Shown piece after piece: positions 8,635 to 17,211 of a stretch of DNA of 64,000 nucleotides. Each line of letters begins with the position of its first letter. The stretch's first letter is position 1. Source of the DNA: Candidatus Lernaella stagnicola (GTDB lineage: Bacteria > Lernaellota > Lernaellaia > Lernaellales > Lernaellaceae); contig JAVCCK010000035.1 in NCBI GenBank assembly GCA_030765525.1, forward strand, positions 62,001 to 126,000, in the 5' to 3' direction. The notes beneath the pieces are model-generated. The model made no database searches. It was not told the origin of the DNA and saw only the letters and a list, made by a program, of their open reading frames with translations. The position numbers and the translations under genes are program-made.

Positions 8635-9249
8635 ATGGTCTTTCTGCGTGCCCTTGATGTCGCACGCCGAGAGACCGAAGTGTCGATCGGTGGCGAGAAA
8701 TTCCGGTTATTGGAGCCATCGATCCGTCAAGTCGGTGAGGTTGCCCGGCGGCTGCAAACGGCGACGGGCGACCTCACCGGCGACGATAAAGCGGCCCCCG
8801 CCGGGTTATGGGAGGCGTTGTGCCGCCTTGACGTGAAGACGGCTTGCGAAATCGTCAAGATCCTGGTGCCCGAGGCGGGGGCGGGCCTCGCTGATCACTT
8901 GCGGTTCGACGAACTGATCAATGTCTTCACGCAAGCCTACGAAATCGCCGGATTCCACGAAACGAGCGGAACTTCGTCGCAACAAGGCTCGCCCAAGGAC
9001 GAAGACACCGCCGTGAATTTGGCGGAACTGGCGAAATCGTACGGGCAACATCCCGAAGCATTCATCGAAACGACCACGTGGCGGCAAGTGGACATATATG
9101 CCGAAGGGGCGACTCGTCTGTTGGCCTCGGTGCTTGATTCGGTGGGCCGATTGGATATGGGCAAAGGGAAAACGAGCCACGAGATTCAAAATATCTCCCA
9201 GTTGCACCGCTTTCCGCGGGTGGCCAACACGAAGCCCCGCCCCAAATGA
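8635..9249 (+). CDS. Putative tail assembly chaperone
   Basis: The 204-residue protein starts three bases after the tail-tube-like gene. It opens with a short beta hairpin (TEVSIGGEKFRLLEPSIRQ) followed by helices, including LDVKTACEIVKILVPEA, then a low-complexity linker with GTSSQQGSPKDED and a second helical part. Small helical proteins between tube and tape-measure genes are usually the chaperones that keep the tape measure soluble during tail assembly. I see no slippery heptamer with clear frameshift product, so the two-product expression known from lambda-like tails cannot be claimed. A tail adaptor is an alternative. Confidence 0.55.
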   Translation: MVFLRALDVARRETEVSIGGEKFRLLEPSIRQVGEVARRLQTATGDLTGDDKAAPAGLWEALCRLDVKTACEIVKILVPEAGAGLADHLRFDELINVFTQAYEIAGFHETSGTSSQQGSPKDEDTAVNLAELAKSYGQHPEAFIETTTWRQVDIYAEGATRLLASVLDSVGRLDMGKGKTSHEIQNISQLHRFPRVANTKPRPK

Positions 9250-9276
9250 TCAGTAAGACAAACGAGAGGTGAAAGA

Positions 9277-10854
9277 ATGTTCAACAAACTAGCGAAGGCG
9301 ATCGGCGATCTAGCGAAGGCCGTCACCAAAATGGCCGCGGCGGTTGTCATTGCGGCTGTCAAGTTCAAGAAGACGATCGAAGGGGCGGTTGCCGCCGTTC
9401 TCGGGGCTCTGGGTCCCATCGCGAATTTCGTCCACAATTTGATGAAAGAAGTCTTCAAGAACGTGATGATCGTCCTGGGGAAGCTAAGCTCGGCGATCTG
9501 GGCGCTATGGACAAAAATATACGGGGACATCAACACGCTGCTAACGATTCTTGAAAAGGTCGTTAACACGTTGGTCGGGACGATCTCCACTACACTCGCG
9601 GACCTGCTCGAAAAGGTCGGCGAGGTTCTTGTCGACGCACTAAAGAAGTTCGTCGACGAAAAATGGGTTGACCTGATCTACAACACACTGGTCGGCATTC
9701 TTGAGTTCCTGAAAGAACGGGGTATTGAAGCCGTTGCCGTGCTTGTTTCATCGATCATTCTCGGCGTGGTCATGGGAGTTCTCCGCGTGATCGGCATCGT
9801 CTTGGGAGCGATCGCCGAGTTCTTGTTACTAGTGATCAAATCGGTGGCGGATTTCATCTACATGATGGCTCAGGCTTTCGTGGAAGCCATCATGTGTGTT
9901 GTTACATTGGTCGCCGAGACGATACACGGCATGATCGAAGCCCTCTGCGACACGGTCAGTAACATGGTGCGGGACATTGGCGAACGGATCACGGCTTGCG
10001 CGAAGTCTTTCTCCAAGGCCGTGGTGCGGGGCGCGAGGAATATCGTCAGGGCGGCGCAAAGATTTTTCCGGTTTGTCGGGAGCGCTGGCCGAAGAATCAC
10101 GAAAGCGGCCCGCACGTTCTTCAAATGGGTGAGGAGCGCGGGGAAGAGAATAATCAAATCGGCCAGGACCTTCTTCAAATGGGTTAATAGCGGCGGCAAG
10201 AAAATAAGGAATGCCGCCAAGAAGTTATTCAAAAGTGTGAAGGATGCAGCGGGGAAGTTCTTTGACCGCGTGAAATCGGCAGCCGGAAAAATCGGTGATG
10301 CAGCCAAAAAGTTCTACGATCAAATCAAGAAAGCGGCAAAAGCCATCTGGAATGCCTTGAAACATGCGGGCGGATCGTTCGGGAAGTCAGTCAAAAACGC
10401 GTTCAACAAAGCGAAGGACTCAGTCAAGAATGCGCTCGGTTTACACCACGGGGGCGGTGTTTTCGCGCACAGCGGCCGGTTGTGGGGAAAGAGCGGTGGC
10501 GACCAGGTCGACAGCTTCCTGGGTGCGTTGCTTGATTTACGCGGCGACGAAGTCCCCGGTATTTTGCAGGTGGGCGAAATCACCTTGCCGCGCGATTTAA
10601 CCAACGCCATTTTGACCGGACGTTTCGGGCGACAAATGAGCGACGCCATCAATGCGCGAATGAGCTTCGAAGTACCGCGTCTGGCGGCGGCGGCGCTCGC
10701 CGCAGCGTCTGGGCAGCCAACCATTGAATATCATTTCAACAGCTCCATTTTCGCAAAGGACGTCCAGAACGTCATCGACGAGAGTGTGGCGCGCATATCG
10801 CGGTCGAGCGGCACGCGGTCGGGACAGAACGTTCATTACGGCATTCAGAAATAG
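9277..10854 (+). CDS. Tail tape measure protein
   Basis: The 525-residue protein is almost entirely helical. Residues 1-150 are amphipathic helices, residues 150-220 include strongly hydrophobic segments (VLVSSIILGVVMGVLRVIGI and LGAIAEFLLLVIKSVADF), and residues 255-370 are lysine-rich repeats of about 18 residues. The C-terminal 140 residues are glycine-rich and then globular, with LQVGEITLPRDLTNAIL, like the C-terminal domain of many tape measure proteins. In siphophages this protein sets tail length at about 1.5 angstrom per residue, which would give a short tail near 80 nm; that estimate is inference. GAGAGG precedes the ATG. The gene lies between the chaperone-like gene and the tip genes, as expected. 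Confidence 0.75.
   Translation: MFNKLAKAIGDLAKAVTKMAAAVVIAAVKFKKTIEGAVAAVLGALGPIANFVHNLMKEVFKNVMIVLGKLSSAIWALWTKIYGDINTLLTILEKVVNTLVGTISTTLADLLEKVGEVLVDALKKFVDEKWVDLIYNTLVGILEFLKERGIEAVAVLVSSIILGVVMGVLRVIGIVLGAIAEFLLLVIKSVADFIYMMAQAFVEAIMCVVTLVAETIHGMIEALCDTVSNMVRDIGERITACAKSFSKAVVRGARNIVRAAQRFFRFVGSAGRRITKAARTFFKWVRSAGKRIIKSARTFFKWVNSGGKKIRNAAKKLFKSVKDAAGKFFDRVKSAAGKIGDAAKKFYDQIKKAAKAIWNALKHAGGSFGKSVKNAFNKAKDSVKNALGLHHGGGVFAHSGRLWGKSGGDQVDSFLGALLDLRGDEVPGILQVGEITLPRDLTNAILTGRFGRQMSDAINARMSFEVPRLAAAALAAASGQPTIEYHFNSSIFAKDVQNVIDESVARISRSSGTRSGQNVHYGIQK
10051..10350 (+). repeat. 18-residue repeat inside the tape measure gene
   Basis: The unit ARTFFKWVRSAGKRIIKS and variants of it recur with an 18-residue period. 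At DNA level TTCTTCAAATGGGT occurs at 10117 and again at 10171, exactly 54 bases apart. Flanking units (FFRFVGSAGRRITKA, LFKSVKDAAGKFFDRV, FYDQIKKAAKAIWNA) are more diverged. Tape measure proteins often grow or shrink by such units. Confidence 0.7.
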
Positions 10855-10905
10855 GTTTCCGGAAACAAGCCGCAGCGGCATCCGGGGCGATAAGGAGATC
10901 ATACT

Positions 10906-13900
10906 GTGAGCAATACCATTGGTTTCAAAACGACGGCCACGGAGCCATGGATTCGACCGTTTTTGGTGGGAAGCAACGTTGTCACCGATGCGGTTGTGCT
11001 TTGGCGCGCCGTGTCTGCGGCCCTAGCGCAACCCGAGGAAGTTTATCTGATCGTTACGACGACGGCGGATATCGTAGTCATTGATCTGAGCAAGCTGCAA
11101 CGCACAGGCTATGCCACAAAGGCGGACGGTTTTCTTGCCGTCGCGGCATTGCCGAACGGAGATATTTTCGCCGTTGCCGACGCGGACAACAAAGTGTATC
11201 GACTGCAAATGGACGACGTGGACGGCGACTCAACGGCAAAATTGGAAGAGTATCTATCGACGAGCGTCGGTCCGGGAAGCGTGCGGTTGGCGACCAACAC
11301 GGCGAAGGATATCAAGGCTGAACGCGTATCCTCGGACGCAGGCGGAAGCCTGAATATGCTGTATGTGTTGATCGACGAGATCCTCAACATTATCAACGTG
11401 ACCGACGAAACGAAAGCGGTTTGTGAGTTCGGCGGCGACACCATAGCCGACGGTGGCTACGGGGAAAACACGTTGGCCTGGTCCAGTGGGCGTTTCCTGC
11501 ATTCTCTGCTCGAAGTGTCAACCTATACCGTACGCGGGCGCGAGGCCTATCCGGTCTTCCCGTCGTTTTCTTTCGGCGGCGTCGCGGACGATTTCAACGA
11601 CAACACCAACGACACCACACTTTGGTACGACATCGTTAACAGCAAGGTAACCGGTACGATTGTCGAACAGAATCAGCGACGGGAGTTCTCCGTGTACGCC
11701 AACGAAGCCCTTACGGAACGTGAGGGTGTACTGAGTGTAGTAAAGGGTTCTCTCGCCGGACCGGTGACGGTGGAAACGTCGTGGACGGTGACCAATTGGC
11801 CGACCCTGCAGACCGATGAAGGCGCCGACGTCAGGTTTTTGGGTTCTTCAAGCACGCTCTATGCGCAATATCACGTCTACCGGGAAAGGGTTTTCGACGG
11901 GGCGAACAACGTGGACTCCCTTGTTGCCGCCGTCGGCATTTGGAACGCCGCGCCAACGGAGGAAACGAGCAACTCAATAACTTCGACGGCCGATACGGGC
12001 GAATTTCGCGTTTCCAAAGACGAAAACGTTGACGAGGTCAACACGAGCGGCGTCGATCACTACACGGATAGTGGATGGGAGAGCGAAGCGCCGAAATACC
12101 GCGTTCGAATGCAATACAAAGACGGCGGTGACTGGGTCACGCTCTTTACCCACTACACCGACGACGAATCCGCATTGTGCTGCGTCATCGGAGCCGTGAC
12201 CACCGGTCAATCCGCCGGTGGTTCTCTACAGGCATATTTCGACGACTTCGGGGTCACCGACGATTCACCGCTGGTATATCGGGATCTTATCGCCCCGGGC
12301 AGCCTGCAAGGAGCCGGTGTCGGCACGATGAGGGGCCAATACGCCAATGCTCTGCTCTTTGAAGACCACGTGCGAATGTTGCGGCACAGCACGGGTGTAA
12401 CCGATTCCGTTTATGCGTTGGGCTCGCCCGTGATCGATCTGCCTCTTGCCGCCGAGAGCGCCGACCCGGAGGACTTCCCGCAGGCGCATTGCGTCCTGCC
12501 GCCGGCGAATGTTACCAACATCGCGTTTGCCGATGATTTATCCCGCATTTTTGTCGGCACCGAGCAAGGAATCGCGGAGCTGTCTTATCCCAACTACGAT
12601 TTGCAGAACAACTTCCATGTGTCGCCGGCGCCTTCGCAGCCCTTGGTCGACGAGAACATCACCTTCCTTGCCGAAGCTCAGGGATGGGTGTTTTACGGGA
12701 CCCAAAACGGCGCCGGGCTTCTCTCGCCTGATTGCGTGGCAACGGGCGTTCCGCAGAATGCAACGATGCTCAAAAACGAGTTGGACCAGTTGTGGGACGC
12801 GGATTGGGAAGATCCCACGGACAGTGATTTCTACGCGACGAATATCGGCCGGCTCAGCAAAACCATGGCGTACGACGACGTTCTGGTCGAGTGGCTGTTA
12901 TCAGATGGAACGTGGCTCAGGGAAGATCCTTGGTCGGAGGACTTCTCGGACGAGAATCTCGACACCGACCGGTGGGACACCCTCGGAACGGTCGAAATCG
13001 ACAACAGTGAACTGTTATTAGTCGCGGAGAACAGCGGCACGACCGCCTATTCCGAATGCTGCGGCAAAACGGAACTTGACGGCGATTTCGACGCGGTCGT
13101 TGGACTCGCGGCGGGAAGTTGGCAATGCGCTTCCTCGGGCGATCTGGTGGAGGCGGGTCTCGTACTCGGTGACGTCGACGCCGATGCCATCCTTGTGCAA
13201 CGCGAAAGGGAGCATGACGGAGCCTCGGTCAAGGATCGCCTGCGCTTCACAGTGTATGTGTCAGGTTCCATCGAACAAAACACGGCCGTCGAAGTGGACT
13301 CCGGAGTAACCGACCTCTGGCTGCGACTGTACCGTCGCGGATCGCGAGTCGCGGGTTTCTGTCGTGTTGGTGAGCGCTGGATTTTGCTCGACCAATACGC
13401 CGATTTTACAAACACGTCGTTGTTGCCGGCCATGTATCTGCGCAACGCCGATGTCGGGACCGTACCTGATTCAACCGCGGTCGTCGCTCGGTTCGACGAT
13501 CTGCAGGTGGACGGGCGACCCGACTATGATTTCCTGACCGGCCAAGCCATAGGCGACCTGACGGGCGGCTACTGGTACTACGTGCGATCGGTTGACGATG
13601 CGGGTAATTGGTCGGGCTTGACCGGCATTGAAGAAATCGTCGTGCCGGACTTTGTGGACGACGCCAACCCGTGGGTGGATAGCTTCATCATCGCCGATAC
13701 CTTGGTGGATCCCAACATCGGAGTCGTGCAGCGTCCGCCGGAGTCGGGGCGGCATTTAGGCAAACCGACTCCGCATGAGGCGAATCGCAGCCAAACCACG
13801 TTACTTGCCCTGGACGGAGCGCTTGAAGACGATGACTTCCAAGTGCGGATTCGAGCCATCAGCAATTCGCCGGGCCAGTACGTGTTGCAACCAAAAGAGG

Positions 13901-16900
13901 GGATCCTTGCCGAAATTCAAGGAGAATCCAGCTCGGGGCAAGATGATCCGGGCGGCTGGATGGCTCGCGGCGCGGCAGTCGGGTGGAGCGACCCTCGCAT
14001 CATCGATGTCGGCGCGGAGACTCACCCCTTGCGACACATCAGTGGCATCGAAGACGAAAACGGCGACTTGTTCGTCGTGTACGAAAACGGCGCCCAGATC
14101 ATGGCCGTGTCGTTTGACCACACGACGGGCGAGGCGGGGAATCCCGACATTTTGTTGCCGACCGCGAAATTGCCCGCGGTCGCTCTGCACCGGGAGAGTG
14201 GTCACAAGGTGATGGTCGTGGCCTCAATCGACCGCAAGGTCGTGACGTGTTGGAAGGATCGCGGTTTTGGATGGGAGCGCATCGGCATTGTCATTCGGAA
14301 ATCAGAGGACACGATTCAATCGATTCGCCTCGTTTCGCTCAAGTCGTTCGGAAGTGAGAAACTGGTCTTGGCGATGGGGTCGACCGAAGAAGGCGCCGAG
14401 GTGGAAATTTGGGGAAGCTACGATGCCGGGCAGACTTGGCTTCGGTGGGCGAAAAGCGCGGACTTGTTCGACGAAGACCGATTGGACGACATGGAGATCC
14501 ACCCGAATACCATTACGTTGACCGCCGGCCCTTCGGGGAGCGGTGAAGTCGCGGTCCTGGCCGTTCGCATCTCCGAAGACCCTTATCCGGACATTTACGA
14601 TACCTGCCACACGGTCGTGTCCGGCGACGGCAGCAACTGGTATTGGATCGGTCCTTATTGGGGTTCGGACTCCAGCGGCGACAACAGCTACCAACGCTAT
14701 AAACTAACTTTCGCGGCATTGCCGGCGCGGATCGCCAACAGCAGTGTCGAGGAAGGATTGTCACACTCGTCGGTGTCGAACTGGCTGGCAATGTCGACGG
14801 GAATCGATGATTCCGGAGAGCGGTTCTTGGAACTGACACATTTTCACAGCGGTCCGCATCATTGGCCGGACATCTGGCTTCCCGACGAAGACGAGACCAT
14901 CGCCGATCGACCGCAGCGCGGCGATTCACCGGAAAAGTTCCAGTTTGCTTTCGGCGGCGTGACGCGAACACGCGTGCCTTTGCCGTCGGATCGACCCGCC
15001 AAGAATATGGCCTTTGCCATATGGCGGGGGCGGCCCGTGTTCTTCATCGTCTGCCGTCCGGATGAGAACCGAAGGTTGATCGTGATGGAATGCATGCGTT
15101 GGCAACGACCCGCCGATCGCACGGTGCCGGCGCGAATCTACATGCCGAACATACCCAACGAAGATGTTTGGAGCGCATCGACTGGCGGCGGTTACACCGC
15201 GGTTCAGGTTTTGCGCGAGGACAACGGCATGACGTTGGCGACCGACGTTGGCGAGTACTATCGGGAAAGCCTTGACGACGCCGATTTTGATTGGAGCGAC
15301 GGCGTGAAAATCCGTTTCGTCGTCCAGTGCGGGCATGTCTCGGATTTGTCGGGACACGGCTTGCACTTACGATTGAGAACCGACAGCGGGGGAATTTCAC
15401 AAGCGGTGGAAGTTAAGGTTCGTTTCGACGCATCAACGATCAAATCCCGTGGTGATACGGTACACCTTTATGACGTGAACGCCTCCGCAACGCCTGCGGC
15501 CACGTTCGAGTTTGACGAGTATCCCGGCGAGATCGAGGGAATCCTCGCCATTGGTCCGGAAACCGATGACCTCGGGGTGGAAAACCGCGCCGCGCAGCTC
15601 TGGCTGCGCCAGGCCGGCGGTCAGCGGCAAACCGCCTATTTCACGATGGCCGGATTTGTGCGCTTGAAGACCGACTGTGTCTCCGGCGACAGCTTTTTCC
15701 ATTTCGGCGTCGTGGACGATTCACCTACCGCGCCGGGGGCAACTCGGTGGCGTTCGGTACAAGTGGGACAGGCCGCCGACAACATGCATTGTCGGACAGA
15801 CAACTATTCGGAGATGGATCGCGCCCTGGCTGCGGGCGGCCAGTTGGATCCCATGGTCGGCGGTATTTACGTGGGTGACACCGCGCAGGTAATTCCCTTC
15901 GGTCGCAAACCGGTGGCGGGAGATGAATGGCTGCTTTCGGCGGCGAGTGACTTTCCGATCGAGCAAGCCATTGCGCCGGATTTCGAAACCTGGCGTTCCG
16001 CCACCGACGATACGGGTATCGAGATCGTATTCGACAGCGATCCGCGCGCGAACGGCCGCGGCTTCATCCCCGGCGGTCTTGGCTTTTTCGGCGCAAACTT
16101 CCCGCGTGTCATCGCACAATTCAACAATGAGAATTCGTGGGACGATCCGGAAGTCGAAATCGAGGCCGACGGCTGGCGGTCGCGGGGATCGTTTGGCCAA
16201 GAACGCGGTAACGGCTTGCAGGTCCTGGGCTTCACCAGACGGTGGCGACCGGGAACCGGCAAGACCACGCAGGACGAGCAGTGGCAAAGCGCGCTGCAGG
16301 ATCATGAATTGGGCGGCCTTTATCTCAAGGTATACTCGGGCGACGCAACCGGCCGCGTGTATCTGCTTGAGGACAATGTCGGCGGCACGCTGCATTTTGC
16401 GGGCGCGAATCCCGTGGATAACAGCGCCCAGAACGGCGACCAGTTTTACATCTTCGGACACAATTTGGTGGCGCTGCCGATGCAACTGGATTCCAACTCG
16501 GCGAACTATCGTTACTTGCGTCTGCTGATTCCCGCCGGGCGGACCTACGAGGGCTACTTCCAACTAGGCGCCATCGCCGTGGGTCCCTTGCATCAAGTCG
16601 CCACCGACGCTTCCTGTCGGACGTGGTCGGATCTTTCCAACACGCTGCAGTTCCCGGTGCGCCATGATCGCTTCGCCAGCGGCCTGTTGAATCCCGTGCG
16701 CGAAGGGCACGACTATCGGGAAATCACATTGAAATGGAACGGCTTGAGTCCAAGTCAAGCAATCGGCCTCGAAGCATTCTTCCGGCGACTTGGCGGAGCT
16801 GAAACGCCGGTTGTCTATTTGCCGATCGAGCGACGCAATGACGTGGACAGCGTACGCGGCTGCTACGAGGCGGTTCTCGGACGAATTGTGACGGAGAGGT

Positions 16901-16995
16901 CGGTGTTACAGCCCATCACCGCTGCTGAAGTCTGGGAGAACGCGACGGTCACGCTGGAAGAGATTCCCATGCGTCCGCCGCAACGCAAGACGTAA
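10906..16995 (+). CDS. Giant tail tip / fibre-like protein (2029 residues)
   Basis: I do not know a named family for this protein. It starts with GTG at 10906, with AAGGAG upstream. The sequence is nearly all beta-rich and aspartate-rich. Two stretches, near residue 227 (DDFNDNTNDTTLW) and residue 677 (EDFSDENLDTDRWD), begin what look like lectin or concanavalin-type sandwiches. Near residue 890 an FN3-like segment is seen (YWYYVRSVDDAGNWSG), and near residue 1170 an Asp-box SYDAGQTW, typical of beta-propeller sialidase-type blades. The last 110 residues (ending in VTLEEIP) could be the part that docks to the tail hub. Its place after the tape measure and before a hub-like gene fits a receptor-binding tip, with carbohydrate recognition an attractive inference. 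There is no signal peptide. Confidence 0.6.
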   Translation: MSNTIGFKTTATEPWIRPFLVGSNVVTDAVVLWRAVSAALAQPEEVYLIVTTTADIVVIDLSKLQRTGYATKADGFLAVAALPNGDIFAVADADNKVYRLQMDDVDGDSTAKLEEYLSTSVGPGSVRLATNTAKDIKAERVSSDAGGSLNMLYVLIDEILNIINVTDETKAVCEFGGDTIADGGYGENTLAWSSGRFLHSLLEVSTYTVRGREAYPVFPSFSFGGVADDFNDNTNDTTLWYDIVNSKVTGTIVEQNQRREFSVYANEALTEREGVLSVVKGSLAGPVTVETSWTVTNWPTLQTDEGADVRFLGSSSTLYAQYHVYRERVFDGANNVDSLVAAVGIWNAAPTEETSNSITSTADTGEFRVSKDENVDEVNTSGVDHYTDSGWESEAPKYRVRMQYKDGGDWVTLFTHYTDDESALCCVIGAVTTGQSAGGSLQAYFDDFGVTDDSPLVYRDLIAPGSLQGAGVGTMRGQYANALLFEDHVRMLRHSTGVTDSVYALGSPVIDLPLAAESADPEDFPQAHCVLPPANVTNIAFADDLSRIFVGTEQGIAELSYPNYDLQNNFHVSPAPSQPLVDENITFLAEAQGWVFYGTQNGAGLLSPDCVATGVPQNATMLKNELDQLWDADWEDPTDSDFYATNIGRLSKTMAYDDVLVEWLLSDGTWLREDPWSEDFSDENLDTDRWDTLGTVEIDNSELLLVAENSGTTAYSECCGKTELDGDFDAVVGLAAGSWQCASSGDLVEAGLVLGDVDADAILVQREREHDGASVKDRLRFTVYVSGSIEQNTAVEVDSGVTDLWLRLYRRGSRVAGFCRVGERWILLDQYADFTNTSLLPAMYLRNADVGTVPDSTAVVARFDDLQVDGRPDYDFLTGQAIGDLTGGYWYYVRSVDDAGNWSGLTGIEEIVVPDFVDDANPWVDSFIIADTLVDPNIGVVQRPPESGRHLGKPTPHEANRSQTTLLALDGALEDDDFQVRIRAISNSPGQYVLQPKEGILAEIQGESSSGQDDPGGWMARGAAVGWSDPRIIDVGAETHPLRHISGIEDENGDLFVVYENGAQIMAVSFDHTTGEAGNPDILLPTAKLPAVALHRESGHKVMVVASIDRKVVTCWKDRGFGWERIGIVIRKSEDTIQSIRLVSLKSFGSEKLVLAMGSTEEGAEVEIWGSYDAGQTWLRWAKSADLFDEDRLDDMEIHPNTITLTAGPSGSGEVAVLAVRISEDPYPDIYDTCHTVVSGDGSNWYWIGPYWGSDSSGDNSYQRYKLTFAALPARIANSSVEEGLSHSSVSNWLAMSTGIDDSGERFLELTHFHSGPHHWPDIWLPDEDETIADRPQRGDSPEKFQFAFGGVTRTRVPLPSDRPAKNMAFAIWRGRPVFFIVCRPDENRRLIVMECMRWQRPADRTVPARIYMPNIPNEDVWSASTGGGYTAVQVLREDNGMTLATDVGEYYRESLDDADFDWSDGVKIRFVVQCGHVSDLSGHGLHLRLRTDSGGISQAVEVKVRFDASTIKSRGDTVHLYDVNASATPAATFEFDEYPGEIEGILAIGPETDDLGVENRAAQLWLRQAGGQRQTAYFTMAGFVRLKTDCVSGDSFFHFGVVDDSPTAPGATRWRSVQVGQAADNMHCRTDNYSEMDRALAAGGQLDPMVGGIYVGDTAQVIPFGRKPVAGDEWLLSAASDFPIEQAIAPDFETWRSATDDTGIEIVFDSDPRANGRGFIPGGLGFFGANFPRVIAQFNNENSWDDPEVEIEADGWRSRGSFGQERGNGLQVLGFTRRWRPGTGKTTQDEQWQSALQDHELGGLYLKVYSGDATGRVYLLEDNVGGTLHFAGANPVDNSAQNGDQFYIFGHNLVALPMQLDSNSANYRYLRLLIPAGRTYEGYFQLGAIAVGPLHQVATDASCRTWSDLSNTLQFPVRHDRFASGLLNPVREGHDYREITLKWNGLSPSQAIGLEAFFRRLGGAETPVVYLPIERRNDVDSVRGCYEAVLGRIVTERSVLQPITAAEVWENATVTLEEIPMRPPQRKT

Positions 16996-17020
16996 TTCGG
17001 TTGTGACGAAAAAACGGGCA

Positions 17021-17049
17021 AGCGGCGGATTCGTCCGCCGCTTTTTTTT
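17021..17049 (+). terminator. Rho-independent terminator after the giant tip gene
   Basis: Stem AGCGGCGGA (17021-17029), loop TTCG, stem TCCGCCGCT (17034-17042), followed by a run of T. It sits 26 bases after the stop at 16995 and probably ends or attenuates the tail transcript before the gene at 17212. Confidence 0.85.
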
Positions 17050-17211
17050 GCCGAATCGCCCGGTGTTCCCACGAATGTGGTTCCGAAAAAGAGAGCCCGT
17101 CCCCCTGACACCGATGATTTCGTAGGGTGCCGATGAGGCCGCGCCGGCCCGCGCGCGGCGGTGGGAAACACGGCAAACCTTTCCCTTCGAAACGAAAACG
17201 GAGCATGGCTT

